A stretch of DNA of 64,000 nucleotides, from NCBI RefSeq assembly GCF_950023065.1, contig NC_088680.1:14496559-14560558 (forward strand), in the 5' to 3' direction. The notes beneath the pieces are model-generated. The model worked only from the letters and a program-made list of their open reading frames with translations, ran no database searches and was not told the DNA's origin. This DNA is from Planococcus citri. Its lineage: Eukaryota > Arthropoda > Insecta > Hemiptera > Pseudococcidae. How positions within the stretch are numbered: the first letter of the stretch is position 1; the number at the start of each line of letters is the position of its first letter. This document shows positions 34,941 through 46,364 of the stretch, piece by piece. A program made the position numbers and the translations under genes.

Positions 34941-36659
34941 TAAATGGCAGTTGCCAAACTTCATTGGCTACAATTTTGCGGAAATTTAAATTTTCAAAAA
35001 TCTGCTGGAGCTTTCAGAAGTGTTCAAAACAGTTCGAAACTGTTTCCAGTCGATTCGAGTGATCAGAAACAGAGTATACCTAGACCTAATTTAGTTTTTC
35101 CAATGTGTATACGGGTGTTTGTTTTATTCTTGTGTTTCTTGGCAGCCTCCAGTTATAATTTTTGTCGAGCTGCGCTCGTATTGTGATCGGATTCTGAAAC
35201 AATATTTCGAATTAAACAAAGTCCATTTCTTGGAACAGGTATTTGATTAGGTTTTTGTCTGGCACGAAATAATATTACTTACCTTGTTTAAAAAACTTTT
35301 TTTCAAGATATTTGCCAACTATTTTTTTATCTGCGAGTGAAACCGAGTATTTTGAGCGTTTGTCTTAGGTCGAACTGGTAATGGATCGATTTATTTGTAA
35401 GATTTTTTTGTCCACGCTTCCCTACGTATCTTGGACGGTTACCTTGTTTAGGGGCGTACATTCTTTGGCCCAAATCGCGGATCCTCGTCGCGACTTTCTT
35501 GATCAATTTGGTAACATTTTGATTTTTTACGTAGGTACTTACTTGTGACCCAAATTTGATTTTCAAAACTTCATTGAAAATCGACAAATTCATTTCAAAG
35601 TAATATTGAGCTCATTTTTTCAATTCGATCCTTCTTAACTAATCTTGAAAATAAATGAATAAATAAAGATTGAAAACTTTTTTACATCACAAAGAAATTT
35701 GGATAAAAAATGAGTTCAAATAAATGGCGAAGGCATTTCCATTAAAAAAAAAATCACGAAGTCTGTACCTGCGTAAATAAAAATTACGAAGGAACCATTT
35801 CTACGCAGCGTTAAAATTTTCATTTTTGAATGGAATACTACTGCTCTTTTTATAATCCATTTTTGAAAATGTGATTTTGAAAATTTGGTATTTTATTAGG
35901 TAGGTTATATTTACATTGAAATGTTTTTTCAAATTCCAAAATTAACATCACGAAGAAGTGCGATTTGGGTGCTTTTGCTCTCTACATTAATTTTACTCCT
36001 ATTTCATCCGAAATAAAAATCTTTTCAAGTTCAGATTTTTGTGTTTAGGGGTCTCAAAAGTATCCATAAGACTTTTAGTTTTTTACCAAGTTTTTTTTTT
36101 ATATTTTAGGTACCTATATGTTTAAGAAGAGATTTTTTTTTCGAAATCGAAAACGAATGGCATCTGACCCTGTTTCATTCAAATAGGGTGATGAAAAATT
36201 CTCCTTGTGAGCTGTCGAAGTTATCAAGAAAAAAGAACGAAACGAGTTCGAATTTTTATTTCGTCGATCTTGAAAAATGTTAGGAGGAGACAAGGATTGG
36301 AAAATTTTGATTTTTTAGAAAATTGGGAGAATCCTGAATTTTTAAAGAGAGCGATGACCCGAGTTCGTCATTTTCTGTTTCAATTTTTCAGTTACCTCCC
36401 TTGGTCTCTCACTTTTTCCTTGATAGTGGAGTGGGAACTGATAATACATCAAAAATAATGCCAAATTTTTCTTTATCAACTTCCCCTAAAGTAAAACCAT
36501 TTCCAAGTGATTTACTTTAATGTCCGCCAGATTTTGAATTTTCCTATTGAAGAGAGTGTGATATTGTGATGAAGTAATTTATGCTCTTCTTAGAGCTTAT
36601 CTACAATTGGCTCATAATTTTGAAAATCTGTGTAAATGCCTGACTGTGAATTGAATCAA
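34941..36659. other. Spacer without recognised genes
   Basis: The first 150 bp still resemble the array to the left. A minus-strand 88-codon frame (35327-35593) is rich in Lys and Arg but matches no family I know and has no visible splice partners, so I leave it unassigned. The rest is AT-rich. Confidence 0.45.
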
Positions 36660-36697
36660 CTAATCCTCGATTATATTTTTTTTTGTTTCAGGTGAGT
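36660..36697 (+). promoter_or_regulatory. Juxtaposed splice acceptor and donor (possible recursive splice site)
   Basis: CTAAT (36658-36662) could be a branch site. It is followed by a T-rich tract, TTTGTTTCAG ending at 36691, and immediately GTGAGT at 36692-36697. A zero-length exon of this kind is the signature of recursive splice sites in long insect introns. No flanking exons are identified here. Confidence 0.35.
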
Positions 36698-39137
36698 GCG
36701 ATTTTTCGCTGTATTTCTGCAAACTCGCGTTTATGAATAAGTAAGTTGCGTTAATCATTATAACAGAATTTCTCTCCGATTGAATGTCAGTCGTTGGAAC
36801 CCGGATGAAAAATATTTTAAAAATCGTCTATCCAAAATAATTCACAAATCATTCCTTTTTTCCATTTCTCTATTGTTTTCATTCTTCAAATGAATTTGAG
36901 ACGATAACTATACCTAGTTTTTTCTTCATCTGAGAATTACAAAACCACGATGAAAAAAAACCACTTACTTGTGAGTTGTTCAACTAATCACTTATGAGTT
37001 CAAATACATGCAAATATAAAATGATTTCCCTTATACCTATTTGCATTTATGAACTTTTCCATTTTTTAGTTTTCTTATGAGTCACTTAAGTACACATATA
37101 AAAATATTTTGGACTTTATATTGATTATTGGGATTTGATTCTTGACTTGACCAAGGATGAACGACTGTGACTGCGTGATGTTGAAATGTATACTAGATGA
37201 TTCACCATCAAAGTCAACAGGAGCACCTGTGTTCCAGAGGTTACTTTCAACTTGACGAACTGAGAATGAGTTCAAAGATAATATTCAGCCACCCAGAAGT
37301 TAACCTGGAGTAAAATCGTTTAATTATCATCTTCATTATCTGCTTGATTTTGCGTGAAATGTATTAATATAATTCATTATGGTGGAGTTCTGTAAGGGGT
37401 GTAAGGTTTTGCAATGCTCAAAAACCTCCTCAACATTGTACTCAGCATTCAGAAATGTTTAAAATGGGAGTTATTCATGATTGAGTGTGGGTTGACAATA
37501 CTTGGGAGAATTATACAAAACTGTATTCGTGTCCCTATATTTTATAGTTTTTATAAGTGCATCAACAATATTGAGTGATTATGATTATGATATCCAAGAC
37601 TTGATGTCATAGATTTGTTGAAGTACAGCTTCCAATATACCTACGAATGTTCAAGGACATAATTCTGGCTTTCTATCCCATTGTTTGTTATAGTTAGGTA
37701 ATTTAAAAAAAAAAAATCTGCATTTAAAAATGTTTCAGATCAGTTTCGGCCTACAGGATACCACTTTTCCATGAAATATTAATATGTACTTCTTGAAAGC
37801 TTTATTTTTCAACCGAACCTGACTAGCTTCGAGATCCTCGAATTTAAAAAAAAATCCAGGATCGGTCAATGAATGAGCCAACTTCTTCTGCCTAGTTTTT
37901 GTTGAAAAATCGGCATCATCTTGAAACATTTTTATTCAGCTTCAACCATCTAATTCAACACTGTTCTCGATGGAATGCACAAAATATAAATACAGCAACT
38001 GAAACACATAGTTCAATTGCATTTATCTCAGCTCCCTACAAAAATCCGTCATGAAATATGTACCTACTGCACATTCTAGTCAGAATTTTAATTTTTCAAT
38101 ATATCTGGTCGGCGCTTTCAGCTTTTGCAGCGCCAATATTTGTATTACATACCTACTTATGGTGAAACCAAATGCAAAAACTATCTTGCAATCAGGGAAT
38201 AATTGATGGCTTGTAGGTAATATCTGTCTGGTATTTTGTCAGGAATTCATTATTCAAGCTTCAAATAAAAGATCCTCTGGATTCATTTCTGTGAAACAAG
38301 GAAACCAACTTTGAGATGTCATAATTTTTTTTCATTTCAAGATAAAAAATGCCATAATTTACCTCCGATTTGTTTTGGAGATTGAAGAAAAATGTCAATA
38401 TCACATTCCGATTTTTTAAATAAATCACAGATTTTTTGTTTTCCTTTCTCTTTCTAAATCGTACAATTGAATATTGAAATTGGCTGAAAATTCGATTTCA
38501 GGATTCATATTTTCAGTTTTTATCTTCTTGAATTTATTGAACGATTTCTTTCCAAATTCCCATATTAGTAGTCTGCTTTACCGCAGCAAACGAATTAATC
38601 GACTATAGGTACTGTTTCAGGACACCCGGTATATTGCATTCGTGTTTTATCGAAACAAATAGCAGCATTAAGCGTGTAGGAGGTGGGCACCCCAGATTTC
38701 ATTAAATTATATGTAGGTATTAATCGGCCATCCTGGTCAGCCTATGCCTATGCGTGTTGTAAAAGTTGATACACGTGTTTCCATTTTACCTATTTATATA
38801 CGAGCTCGTTGGATCAGAACTCTGTAAGCTTCGAAGAAGTCGAAATGAAGAAATATATGTACGGTACCAGATATTCGCCTGTCTGCTTGGTTCCCAATTA
38901 TCAGATCCTATAGGAAAAGTAACCACTTACTAACACAATAAGATCCTTATCATACCTACCATATTCGGATTGTTCGTGAGTTGTACCTTAATACTCGATG
39001 GTAGGTTAGAACGATGAGGTGCCTACATTTAGACCAACTCGAGTTGGGGCTGAAAGCATTTTACGAAATGTTTACGACAGTATGTAAATTAAGGCCGAAA
39101 AACACCATCGCCTATTTCTCGTTATTGGTCCGAATAG
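36698..39137. other. Mostly unique DNA with one exon-like minus-strand stretch
   Basis: Around 37140-37262 the minus strand has an open stretch of about 40 codons (including VESNLWNTGAPVDFDGESSS) preceded by an acceptor-like CTCATTCTCAG. Codon-like composition makes it worth noting, but no neighbouring exon is visible. The remainder holds no recognised repeats or genes. Confidence 0.35.
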
Positions 39138-39606
39138 TTCTATAAATAATTGGCCAAAAACATCTGTCAGTTGAACGGCCACACAAAGACAGGGGAAAAG
39201 AGAAGAAGCCTTTGAAGGATTCTCGTATATTATGTACGTATTTTCGTGCCCAAACAGTTACGTCATAAATCCTCTTTTTTCGACGTGAAGCCGATGAAGA
39301 GGATGTGTTATGAAGGGCCGGGGGGGTCATGGTTGTTTATATCTGGTAATTTCTTTCTCCTTGATTGTTCCCTGGTCCGTCAATTGTTGGAAACTCGTCG
39401 AACTCTCAGCCCCTCATTGAGGGTTTTAACTTTAGAAGATGATATCCTCAAGTTTTGACTTGGGAAAAAAATAGATGAAGTTACTTACTTTGATTGAAAA
39501 TGAATAAATTCTTCAGTAGTTAAGCGTCTTCTTCATTATGGTCTTGGCAAAAAAAATCATCCAGATATGAATTGAGCAGATTTTCTTACTTACAAGTGTA
39601 GGTAGG
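39138..39606. repeat. Right-hand repeat family, copy interrupted by the Ty3 element
   Basis: Matches 54732-55190 across GGCCAAAAACATCTGTCAG, GGGGAAAAGAGAA, TGGTTGTTTA and TTGACTTGG, ending in TTTTCTTACTTACAAGTGTA. The repeat continues at 44229-44259 and 51205 onward once the inserted elements are removed. Confidence 0.75.
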
Positions 39607-39793
39607 TGTAGTGTCTTTTGGCTGTATTAAAATTATTACGAATCATTTTATACATTTTAATAACTTCAAAATTTAACAGGACAAAAATATTCACATACAT
39701 AATAATCTATACATTTCGACAACACAACGATATCTACGATAAGATTTTATCAATTTACAAGTTTACATAGTTGCCAGATATAACAACATAACA
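39607..39793 (-). repeat. 3' LTR (by element orientation)
   Basis: 187 bp, TGTAGTGTC...CATAACA on the plus strand, one mismatch to the other LTR. Confidence 0.95.
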
Positions 39794-39805
39794 CTTCTCC
39801 CTTCT
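39794..39805 (-). promoter_or_regulatory. Polypurine tract
   Basis: AGAAGGGAGAAG on the minus strand immediately precedes TG of the 3' LTR; expected primer for plus-strand DNA synthesis. Confidence 0.8.
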
Positions 39806-39830
39806 AAGAAGAATACTTCGGAAAATTATT

Positions 39831-42800
39831 TTACAAATTTAAACGGTCTGGGACCTTTCTTGTTCGTTCGGACCTTCTTACAGGAATTGGCCCAACTATC
39901 GGAGACGCAGCTTTTGCTGGCTGCGTAGATGATGCATCGACAACTTCTATAGCGGGTTCTGCTTGGTTTTGAACAGTAGCAGGTTTAGCAGGAGTCATCG
40001 GAGTAACTGATGGCGATTTCTTCGGTGAAATCCTCATCGTTGGTGGAATCTGCTGTTGGACTGATGACGGTGTACTCATCATAACATTATTTCCAACAGG
40101 TCGCATTTGGTCGGCATGTCGACGAACCAACCGACTATCCGGCAATTGAATAGTATAGTTCAGTACTCCGTCTTTATTTATGACTGTACCAACCTCCCAA
40201 CGTTGATTTCGTGAGGAATAATCTCGAACAGCAACTTTCTCGGAAACCTTATAATCCGGATCATTAAAGGATACTTGTTTTCGATTTTTGTCAACTCGAG
40301 ATTTCAAATCTGGACGGAAAACTGTTAATAACGAACGCAGCTCACGACCTAACATCAACTTGGCTGGTGATTGGCCAGTTGCAATACTCGGAGCTCTACG
40401 ATAAGCAAATAAAAACTTATTCAAACGTTCTTGAACTGCAGCTTGACTATCGGTATCTGCTGATTCTTTCTTCAACGCACGTAAGCTTTGTTTTAAGGTA
40501 TAAACAAAACGCTCAGCCTGTCCATTTGACGCTGCATGAAATGGAGCACATGTTTTATGATCAATTGCATAAGCTGTGCGAAATTTATCGAACTCTGTAC
40601 TCGTGAAGGCAGTACCATTGTCTGAAACAATAACTTTCGGAATGCCAAAAGTTGAAAATAACTTCTGTAGTACCGAAATTACTACCTTCGTTGATGTTGT
40701 AGGAACGATTTCTACTTCTATCCATTTACTATGCGCATCCACTACCAATAAAAACATTTGTCCTTGGAATGGACCTGCGAAGTCGACGTGTATCCTTTCC
40801 CAAGGCGTAGCAGGATATTCCCAGAAGTGGGTTTTCGTCTTTGTCTGTTCTGGTCGAAAGGCAATACAAGATTCACAATTGCGAACCATCTGTTCAATGT
40901 CAGAATCAATTTTCTTCCAAAATACCGTAGTACGAGCTAATTGCTTCATTTTAACCACACCGAAATGACCCTGGTGGAGTTCGGCTAAAATGCGGTTCTG
41001 CAATATCTCTGGTATAACAATACGAACACCTTTCATTATAACACCTTCATGTAGACTGTAATCTTCGCAGGATTCGCCAGATCTAAGTTTTTCAAGAAGG
41101 ATTAACAGATCTTTGTCCTTCGTGGTAGCATTACTCAATTCACGTACTGTCAGTGGACAATCTTGAAAAATTAGCTGATGAATTCGATTTACGCTTTGAT
41201 CGAACAATTCGACAGCTTCCTTGACATTTCTCGGAAATCTTGACAAAAAATCTGCATTACCGTGATCCTCAGAACGTCGATATTTTATATCAAAATCAAA
41301 ATTTTGCAGAAAAATCGCATAATGCAAACGTCGAGTAGCGGATAACGCAGGCAGCTTCTTCGTCTTCGAAAAAATATGCACAAGTGGCTGATGATCGGTA
41401 ATCAGCGTAAAATGACGGCCATAGAGATAGTAAAAGAATTTTTCAACTCCCCATTTTATCGCCAACGCTTCTTTATCCAACTGGGAGTAGTTCTTTTCTG
41501 CTGCAGATAACACACGTGACGCAAAGACAATTGGCCGCTCATCTTTTCCAACTTGATGAGACAATACTGCGCCAATACCAACTGGACTTGCATCAACAGA
41601 TAACACCAATGGAAGCTTAGGAGAATAATGAATTAACACGTTCGGTGATGCGATCTCTTGTTTTATTGCATCGAAAGCAACTTGGCATTTACTATTCCAA
41701 TTAATAGCATCTTTGCCGGTTTTGCCTTTGGTAGCTTCATATAACGGTTGCGCAATGGAAGCCAACTGACTACAGAATTTGGCATAAAAATTTACCATAC
41801 CAGTAAACGATTTTACTTCTGTAACAGTTGTTGGTCTCGACGCTTCTAAAATGGCAGCTACTTTATCCGGCTTCTTCGAAATTCCATTTTTATCGACACA
41901 GTAACCCAAAAAAGTCACTTTCGGTTCAAAAAATTTGCACTTTTCGAAATTCAAACGAACGCCAAATTCTCTGCATACTTGAAACACTTTTCTGAGTCGA
42001 TCCAAGTGTTCCTTTCGATTTTTACCAGTCATGAATAAATCGTCATGAACTTTCATGCACAGATCTCGGAAAATTCGATCCATAAATTCTTGCCATTCCG
42101 CCGACGCTGAAGCAACACCAAACTGGATACACGTAGGACGAAATAAACCTCGAAGCGTGTTTAACACCATCATCAATGATGACGCGTAATCAGCCAGCAT
42201 ATGGTAAAATGCTGTTCGTACATCGAGAGTAGTGAATTCTTCGCCAGCCATATGAGCTAATACTTCGTCGGGGGGTGGAAACGGATGCTGAGTAACGTGC
42301 AATTGGTCATTGAGAGTACCCGAATAATCGCCGCATAAACGTACATCTCCGTTACTTTTCAGGACCGGAACGATCGGCGAAGCCCATTCGGAATAGTCTA
42401 CTTTTACCCATAATCCTTCAGCAACCAATCTGTCGATTTCTTTATTGACAGCAGGCACCAAAGCTAATGGAACGACTCGAGCACGTTGAAAAACAGGCTT
42501 AGCATTTTCTTTCAAATGCAACGTAACAACTTTATTTTTCACAGGAACAACTTTTTTATCGAAAATGTCTGCATACTCTGTGATAAGGCTTTGAAGTTCA
42601 TCGAATTTGGTATTTAGGCCTCGAATACACGAAACATCGTCATCGTCAGGTAATTTTCCAATTTTTAATGGACGAATCCAATTACGACCAACGACACTCG
42701 AATATTTATCATCGACAACGAATAATTCGAGACATTGTTTAGTGTTCTGATATTTACACTCGACTTCGGCCACACCAAGCGGTAACACAATTTTCGAACT

Positions 42801-42896
42801 GAAATCTTCAAAACGCACTTTAGTTGCTTTTAATTTTAGGTTCAAACGCGAAGCACATGAACGAGTGATAACAGTTTTAGCCGCGCCGGTATCATA
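39831..42896 (-). CDS. pol: Ty3/gypsy Pol (protease, RT, RNase H, integrase)
   Basis: The open frame runs from a stop at 42897-42899 to TAA at 39831, about 1,021 codons with no ATG near its start. The protease signature DTGA lies at the very beginning (codons at about 42893-42882). Counting from TTG at 42845, the RT has its first catalytic Asp at 208 and VHDD at 266-269 in place of the usual Y-x-D-D. RNase H has Asp418, Glu459 and Asp484. The integrase has a His/Cys zinc region near 625-665 and a DD35E core at Asp688, Asp742 and Glu778. A Pro/Ser-rich tail ends the protein. It overlaps gag in another frame. Without one copy of a 5-bp tandem duplication at 42894-42903 the two frames would be continuous, so this copy is probably broken or uses a frameshift. 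Confidence 0.93.
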   Translation of the reverse strand, partial: YDTGAAKTVITRSCASRLNLKLKATKVRFEDFSSKIVLPLGVAEVECKYQNTKQCLELFVVDDKYSSVVGRNWIRPLKIGKLPDDDDVSCIRGLNTKFDELQSLITEYADIFDKKVVPVKNKVVTLHLKENAKPVFQRARVVPLALVPAVNKEIDRLVAEGLWVKVDYSEWASPIVPVLKSNGDVRLCGDYSGTLNDQLHVTQHPFPPPDEVLAHMAGEEFTTLDVRTAFYHMLADYASSLMMVLNTLRGLFRPTCIQFGVASASAEWQEFMDRIFRDLCMKVHDDLFMTGKNRKEHLDRLRKVFQVCREFGVRLNFEKCKFFEPKVTFLGYCVDKNGISKKPDKVAAILEASRPTTVTEVKSFTGMVNFYAKFCSQLASIAQPLYEATKGKTGKDAINWNSKCQVAFDAIKQEIASPNVLIHYSPKLPLVLSVDASPVGIGAVLSHQVGKDERPIVFASRVLSAAEKNYSQLDKEALAIKWGVEKFFYYLYGRHFTLITDHQPLVHIFSKTKKLPALSATRRLHYAIFLQNFDFDIKYRRSEDHGNADFLSRFPRNVKEAVELFDQSVNRIHQLIFQDCPLTVRELSNATTKDKDLLILLEKLRSGESCEDYSLHEGVIMKGVRIVIPEILQNRILAELHQGHFGVVKMKQLARTTVFWKKIDSDIEQMVRNCESCIAFRPEQTKTKTHFWEYPATPWERIHVDFAGPFQGQMFLLVVDAHSKWIEVEIVPTTSTKVVISVLQKLFSTFGIPKVIVSDNGTAFTSTEFDKFRTAYAIDHKTCAPFHAASNGQAERFVYTLKQSLRALKKESADTDSQAAVQERLNKFLFAYRRAPSIATGQSPAKLMLGRELRSLLTVFRPDLKSRVDKNRKQVSFNDPDYKVSEKVAVRDYSSRNQRWEVGTVINKDGVLNYTIQLPDSRLVRRHADQMRPVGNNVMMSTPSSVQQQIPPTMRISPKKSPSVTPMTPAKPATVQNQAEPAIEVVDASSTQPAKAASPIVGPIPVRRSERTRKVPDRLNL

Positions 42897-43969
42897 TTAT
42901 ATTCGAATTTGACACTAGAACCGTTTACATTAACTGACACGAATATTGGCGATTCGGATTGTTTACTTTCACGAATAACATATAAATTGAAAACTGAACT
43001 TTCGTTATCATCACACGAATCATTAGGCGACGCTTCACGAAACAATTTCAACTTTTTCGCCTTATTCTTCTCATGTCTTTTTTTCTTACGGCAAGCTTCC
43101 GCGACATGTTGATCGCTTTTACAAAACGAACACGATAAATTTTTGGCAGTACAGGCTGGAGATCGATGTCCTGGTTTGGCACATTTGAAACATACAATGC
43201 CATCTTCGGACTTACTCTTATCATCCTTCCGTTTATCATTCGAACGTTGTGATGATGACTTTTTAAATTTATTCAATTTTTTAAGCATCGAATCAGGTGC
43301 ATTTACTGGTACACTTGCTTCCTTCCTCGAACCATTCGTCATTTCTGCGGTATTTTTTGCTGATACTTCCATACCCGCAGTTATTTCTTGAGCAGATTTA
43401 AAAGTCAAATCTTTTTCGCTAAATAATCGTTTAAGCATCTCCGGTGAACGCAAACCGCTCACAAAAACGTCTCGGAGCATTATATTTAGCATATCTTCGG
43501 AATAACCGCACGGCAGCGATAATTTTCGTAATTCTGATACGTACTGCATTATCGACTCATTTTCACCTTGCTTTCTATTTAGAAAGGTATGTCGAGCCGG
43601 AATTTCTAGTTGTTTCGGGCAAAGGTGATTGATTAACAATTCGGTAAGATCTTTGTATGACTTTGAATCTACTTTTGCCGGAAAACACAGGTACTTTAAC
43701 AATCTGTATACGTGCGGTTGTAACAGTGATATGAACGTAGGAACTTTTGCCACATCCGATAACTTCTGAGCTGTACAATAATGCTCGAATCTTTCGACAA
43801 AATCGGAAAATGTCTCAACGGAATCATCATAACGGATCAGCTGTACTTGAGGTGACGTATCTTTTGATGAAGCAACGCTCAAATTAGCCACTAAAGCAGC
43901 TATATTACGAGACTGTTCGGCTACGGACTGCAACAATGCAGCAACTTGTTCCGCAGTTAACGTTGCCAT
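42842..43969 (-). CDS. gag: Ty3/gypsy Gag
   Basis: A 375-codon frame with an ATG at 43969, 72 bp inside the 5' LTR. It would form the particle shell and bind the element RNA. The N-terminal 200 residues are a typical retrotransposon gag region. A Lys/Ser-rich linker precedes a CCHC zinc knuckle at C260-x2-C263-x4-H268-x4-C273, and a second Cys/His knuckle follows. The last 17 or so residues are read out of frame with the protease because of a 5-bp duplication (AATAT twice on this strand, 42894-42903), so the natural protein presumably continued into Pol. TGA at 42844-42842. Confidence 0.92.
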   Translation of the reverse strand: MATLTAEQVAALLQSVAEQSRNIAALVANLSVASSKDTSPQVQLIRYDDSVETFSDFVERFEHYCTAQKLSDVAKVPTFISLLQPHVYRLLKYLCFPAKVDSKSYKDLTELLINHLCPKQLEIPARHTFLNRKQGENESIMQYVSELRKLSLPCGYSEDMLNIMLRDVFVSGLRSPEMLKRLFSEKDLTFKSAQEITAGMEVSAKNTAEMTNGSRKEASVPVNAPDSMLKKLNKFKKSSSQRSNDKRKDDKSKSEDGIVCFKCAKPGHRSPACTAKNLSCSFCKSDQHVAEACRKKKRHEKNKAKKLKLFREASPNDSCDDNESSVFNLYVIRESKQSESPIFVSVNVNGSSVKFEYNMIPARLKLLSLVHVLRV

Positions 43970-44028
43970 AATATAATCACGAATTATACAAATTATTCGA
44001 TAATAACTAGAAACTGATCATTTAATCG

Positions 44029-44039
44029 CGACTGCGCCA
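44029..44039 (-). promoter_or_regulatory. Primer-binding site, tRNA-Ser type
   Basis: TGGCGCAGTCG on the minus strand lies two bases inside the 5' LTR. Its complement CGACTGCGCCA fits the 3' end of insect tRNA-Ser. Confidence 0.75.
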
Positions 44040-44041
44040 TT

Positions 44042-44228
44042 TGTAGTGTCTTTTGGCTGTATTAAAATTATTACGAATCATTTTATACATTTTAATAACT
44101 TCAAAATTTAACAGGACAAAAATATTCACATACATAATAATCTATACATTTCGACAACACAATGATATCTACGATAAGATTTTATCAATTTACAAGTTTA
44201 CATAGTTGCCAGATATAACAACATAACA
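44042..44228 (-). repeat. 5' LTR (by element orientation)
   Basis: 187 bp, identical to the other LTR except one base. Contains the promoter for the minus-strand transcript. Confidence 0.95.
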
Positions 44229-44284
44229 GTAGGTATTCATTTTGTGAACTGGTAGTGTCGGCACTACCTACTTTGGTCCACAGT

Positions 44285-46364
44285 ATTATTTACGATATTG
44301 TGAAAGTAGCACTACGCAGTAGAGACAAACGAAAGGCAGCCAACCATCCAGCTACGAGGAGGGAATAAATTCCCTCGGAAAGGTTTTCAGCCAGTTTGTG
44401 CTTTCTGCTCATCTTTTTAAAAATCCCTTGTACATTAAACTGGTTATTTGTTTTGAGAGTGTGGCCTGACATGCACTGGTGAAGCAGGTATTCGTTCCTA
44501 TTCTGTTTCATTTATTGTTCTCTCTCTTTATATTGGAATATTCGCAGTAACCAAGAGAACATCCTTTTTTTTTTTTTTTTATTGTGTAAATGTGTGAAGT
44601 TGTACTGCTGACGGCAGCATTGCAGCATATGTATAGCATTGGTATGCAACTTCATTCATCCCTTAACCATCCCTTACACCCTCTATCTAAGCTGTAATGC
44701 GCCCAGCTGATTGATGAGTGTCTGCCAAGGCAGTGTCTATTTGGCGCCAAATACACATAGCCTACTGAAATACGTATTTGTAGGAGTAGGTACTAGGTAC
44801 GTATGAAACACTGAAAAGAATTTCAACAGTACCTACAGAATTTTTACTGGAAGAAATTTGTTAATTTGAATAGATTAGATAGGTAGGTATTTTATAAAAT
44901 TGATAAACTTTGCTTAATTATCAACTTCAAAGTTCAAATAATTAAAAGTATATACCTATCTACTATTAAATTTTTGATTTTTTGTACAAAATGAGAGATC
45001 CTATTAGTGGAAAAAATTGGATCTGAACAAATCAAGACAAATCTAATTCGATTATGAACTCAAATCTGATCACATTCAATCATTTTCCATGCACTAAGCA
45101 TTCCCAAATTGAAGAAAATTCATTATTCGATGTCTAATATAAAATCATAGAACAAAAAAGCATACTATACCTATCTGTATAATTATTTATTGTTATTCGT
45201 ACCTCTTCAACCCTAATTCTCAAATTTGAAATGGTTTTCCGAAAAGTATGGCCACAGATAATTATCTTCAGTAAAAATTCTAGCTTTCTAATCGCAGATT
45301 TCAGAGCCTTTGAAGTCAATGAACTTTTCAAAATAAGATTCAAAAAATTTAAAATAAATAAATTGAAAAGCTCGTTTGAGCAGCTGAGATTTTACAGATG
45401 AATTTTTTCGGAAAGGGCGAAGCAAGAGAGGTTTTTTTTCCAACTCAAATCCAACTTTGAGTAGCTTCTTTCAACTCTTTTTTTTCGTATTCGTGTTTTT
45501 GCAGTGCTGACTGAAAAGTTGATTCATTTTCTTTCAAAAAGAAAAAAAAACGAGTTATATGAGCCAGGCCCATTTTGTAGGTACGAAATTGAGCTTCAAT
45601 CGGTTATTTGTGAAGGAAAAGAAACAACTTTTAATTTATTCATCATAAAATTCATAAAAATAAATTTTTGCAAAAAAAAAATTGGAAAAAAATACAATGT
45701 TTATTGTTGTACAAAGATTTTCAGGTGTACTTCATTGACCAAACCCTTCTCTCCTTCCATTCCCTACCCCACCCTGGATCTATTGAAGCATTTATAAAGG
45801 GTAGAGGCTTGGAGTAAGAATTATTAATAGGTACCTACTGATCACGCAAAACAAGGTGAAATATTTCAGAAAAGTTTCCATTTTTTTGAAAAGATATACA
45901 TTTTTGCAAATTTTTTGCGAGTTTATGAAAATGTTGAGATAATTTACGATCATTTTGAGACCTAGGTACCAAAATTTTAGTTTTTTTAGTCTTTTTTTTA
46001 TTATTAATTTTTACAAAACGATCGATGTCAAACCCTTTGCTTTCTCTCTATACCTAGGTATCTTCTCAAGTACCTATCTATCGACAAAATCAGTATTTTC
46101 TTTCGATGCTCATCGCTCCTTCAGACGAAGAAAATAAAATTAATACTCATTCGAACCGATTTGGAACCCATTCAGAGTCAACAATTCCTCCCTTACTTGT
46201 CCATCAGAAAGGTTTGTATACCTAAATATATGATCGAAACCAAACCATCGATATTGATGTATGAAAAAAGTAGACTCAAATGTAAATCAAATTATTCGAA
46301 AAAATATTAAATAAGTAACTAAGACGATTTATAATAAACTATAGAAACTAGACCTACGACCATT
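44285..46364. other. Left cargo of the Mutator-like element
   Basis: No gene recognised. Contains a poly-T run (44564-44580) and AT-rich sequence; the short frames here look like chance. Confidence 0.5.

Larger units (their letters stand above)
39607..44228 (-). mobile_element. Ty3/gypsy LTR retrotransposon, recent insertion
   Basis: A complete 4,622-bp element on the minus strand, with 187-bp LTRs, primer-binding site, gag, pol and polypurine tract. GTAGG is duplicated at 39602-39606 and 44229-44233. The LTRs differ at a single base (an A-A-C-G versus A-A-T-G site near 39728 and 44165), pointing to recent insertion. Domain order protease, reverse transcriptase, RNase H, integrase places it in Ty3/gypsy, and integrase and polyprotein features resemble K02A2.6-type (mag-like) elements. 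Confidence 0.95.

Noticed and set aside
35327..35593. Lys/Arg-rich 88-codon minus-strand frame as a gene
   Set aside because: No recognised domain and no splice partners; could be chance in unique DNA.
40367..43632. Plus-strand frames across the Ty3 element
   Set aside because: They are antisense shadows of gag and pol, where the minus-strand frames carry all conserved motifs.
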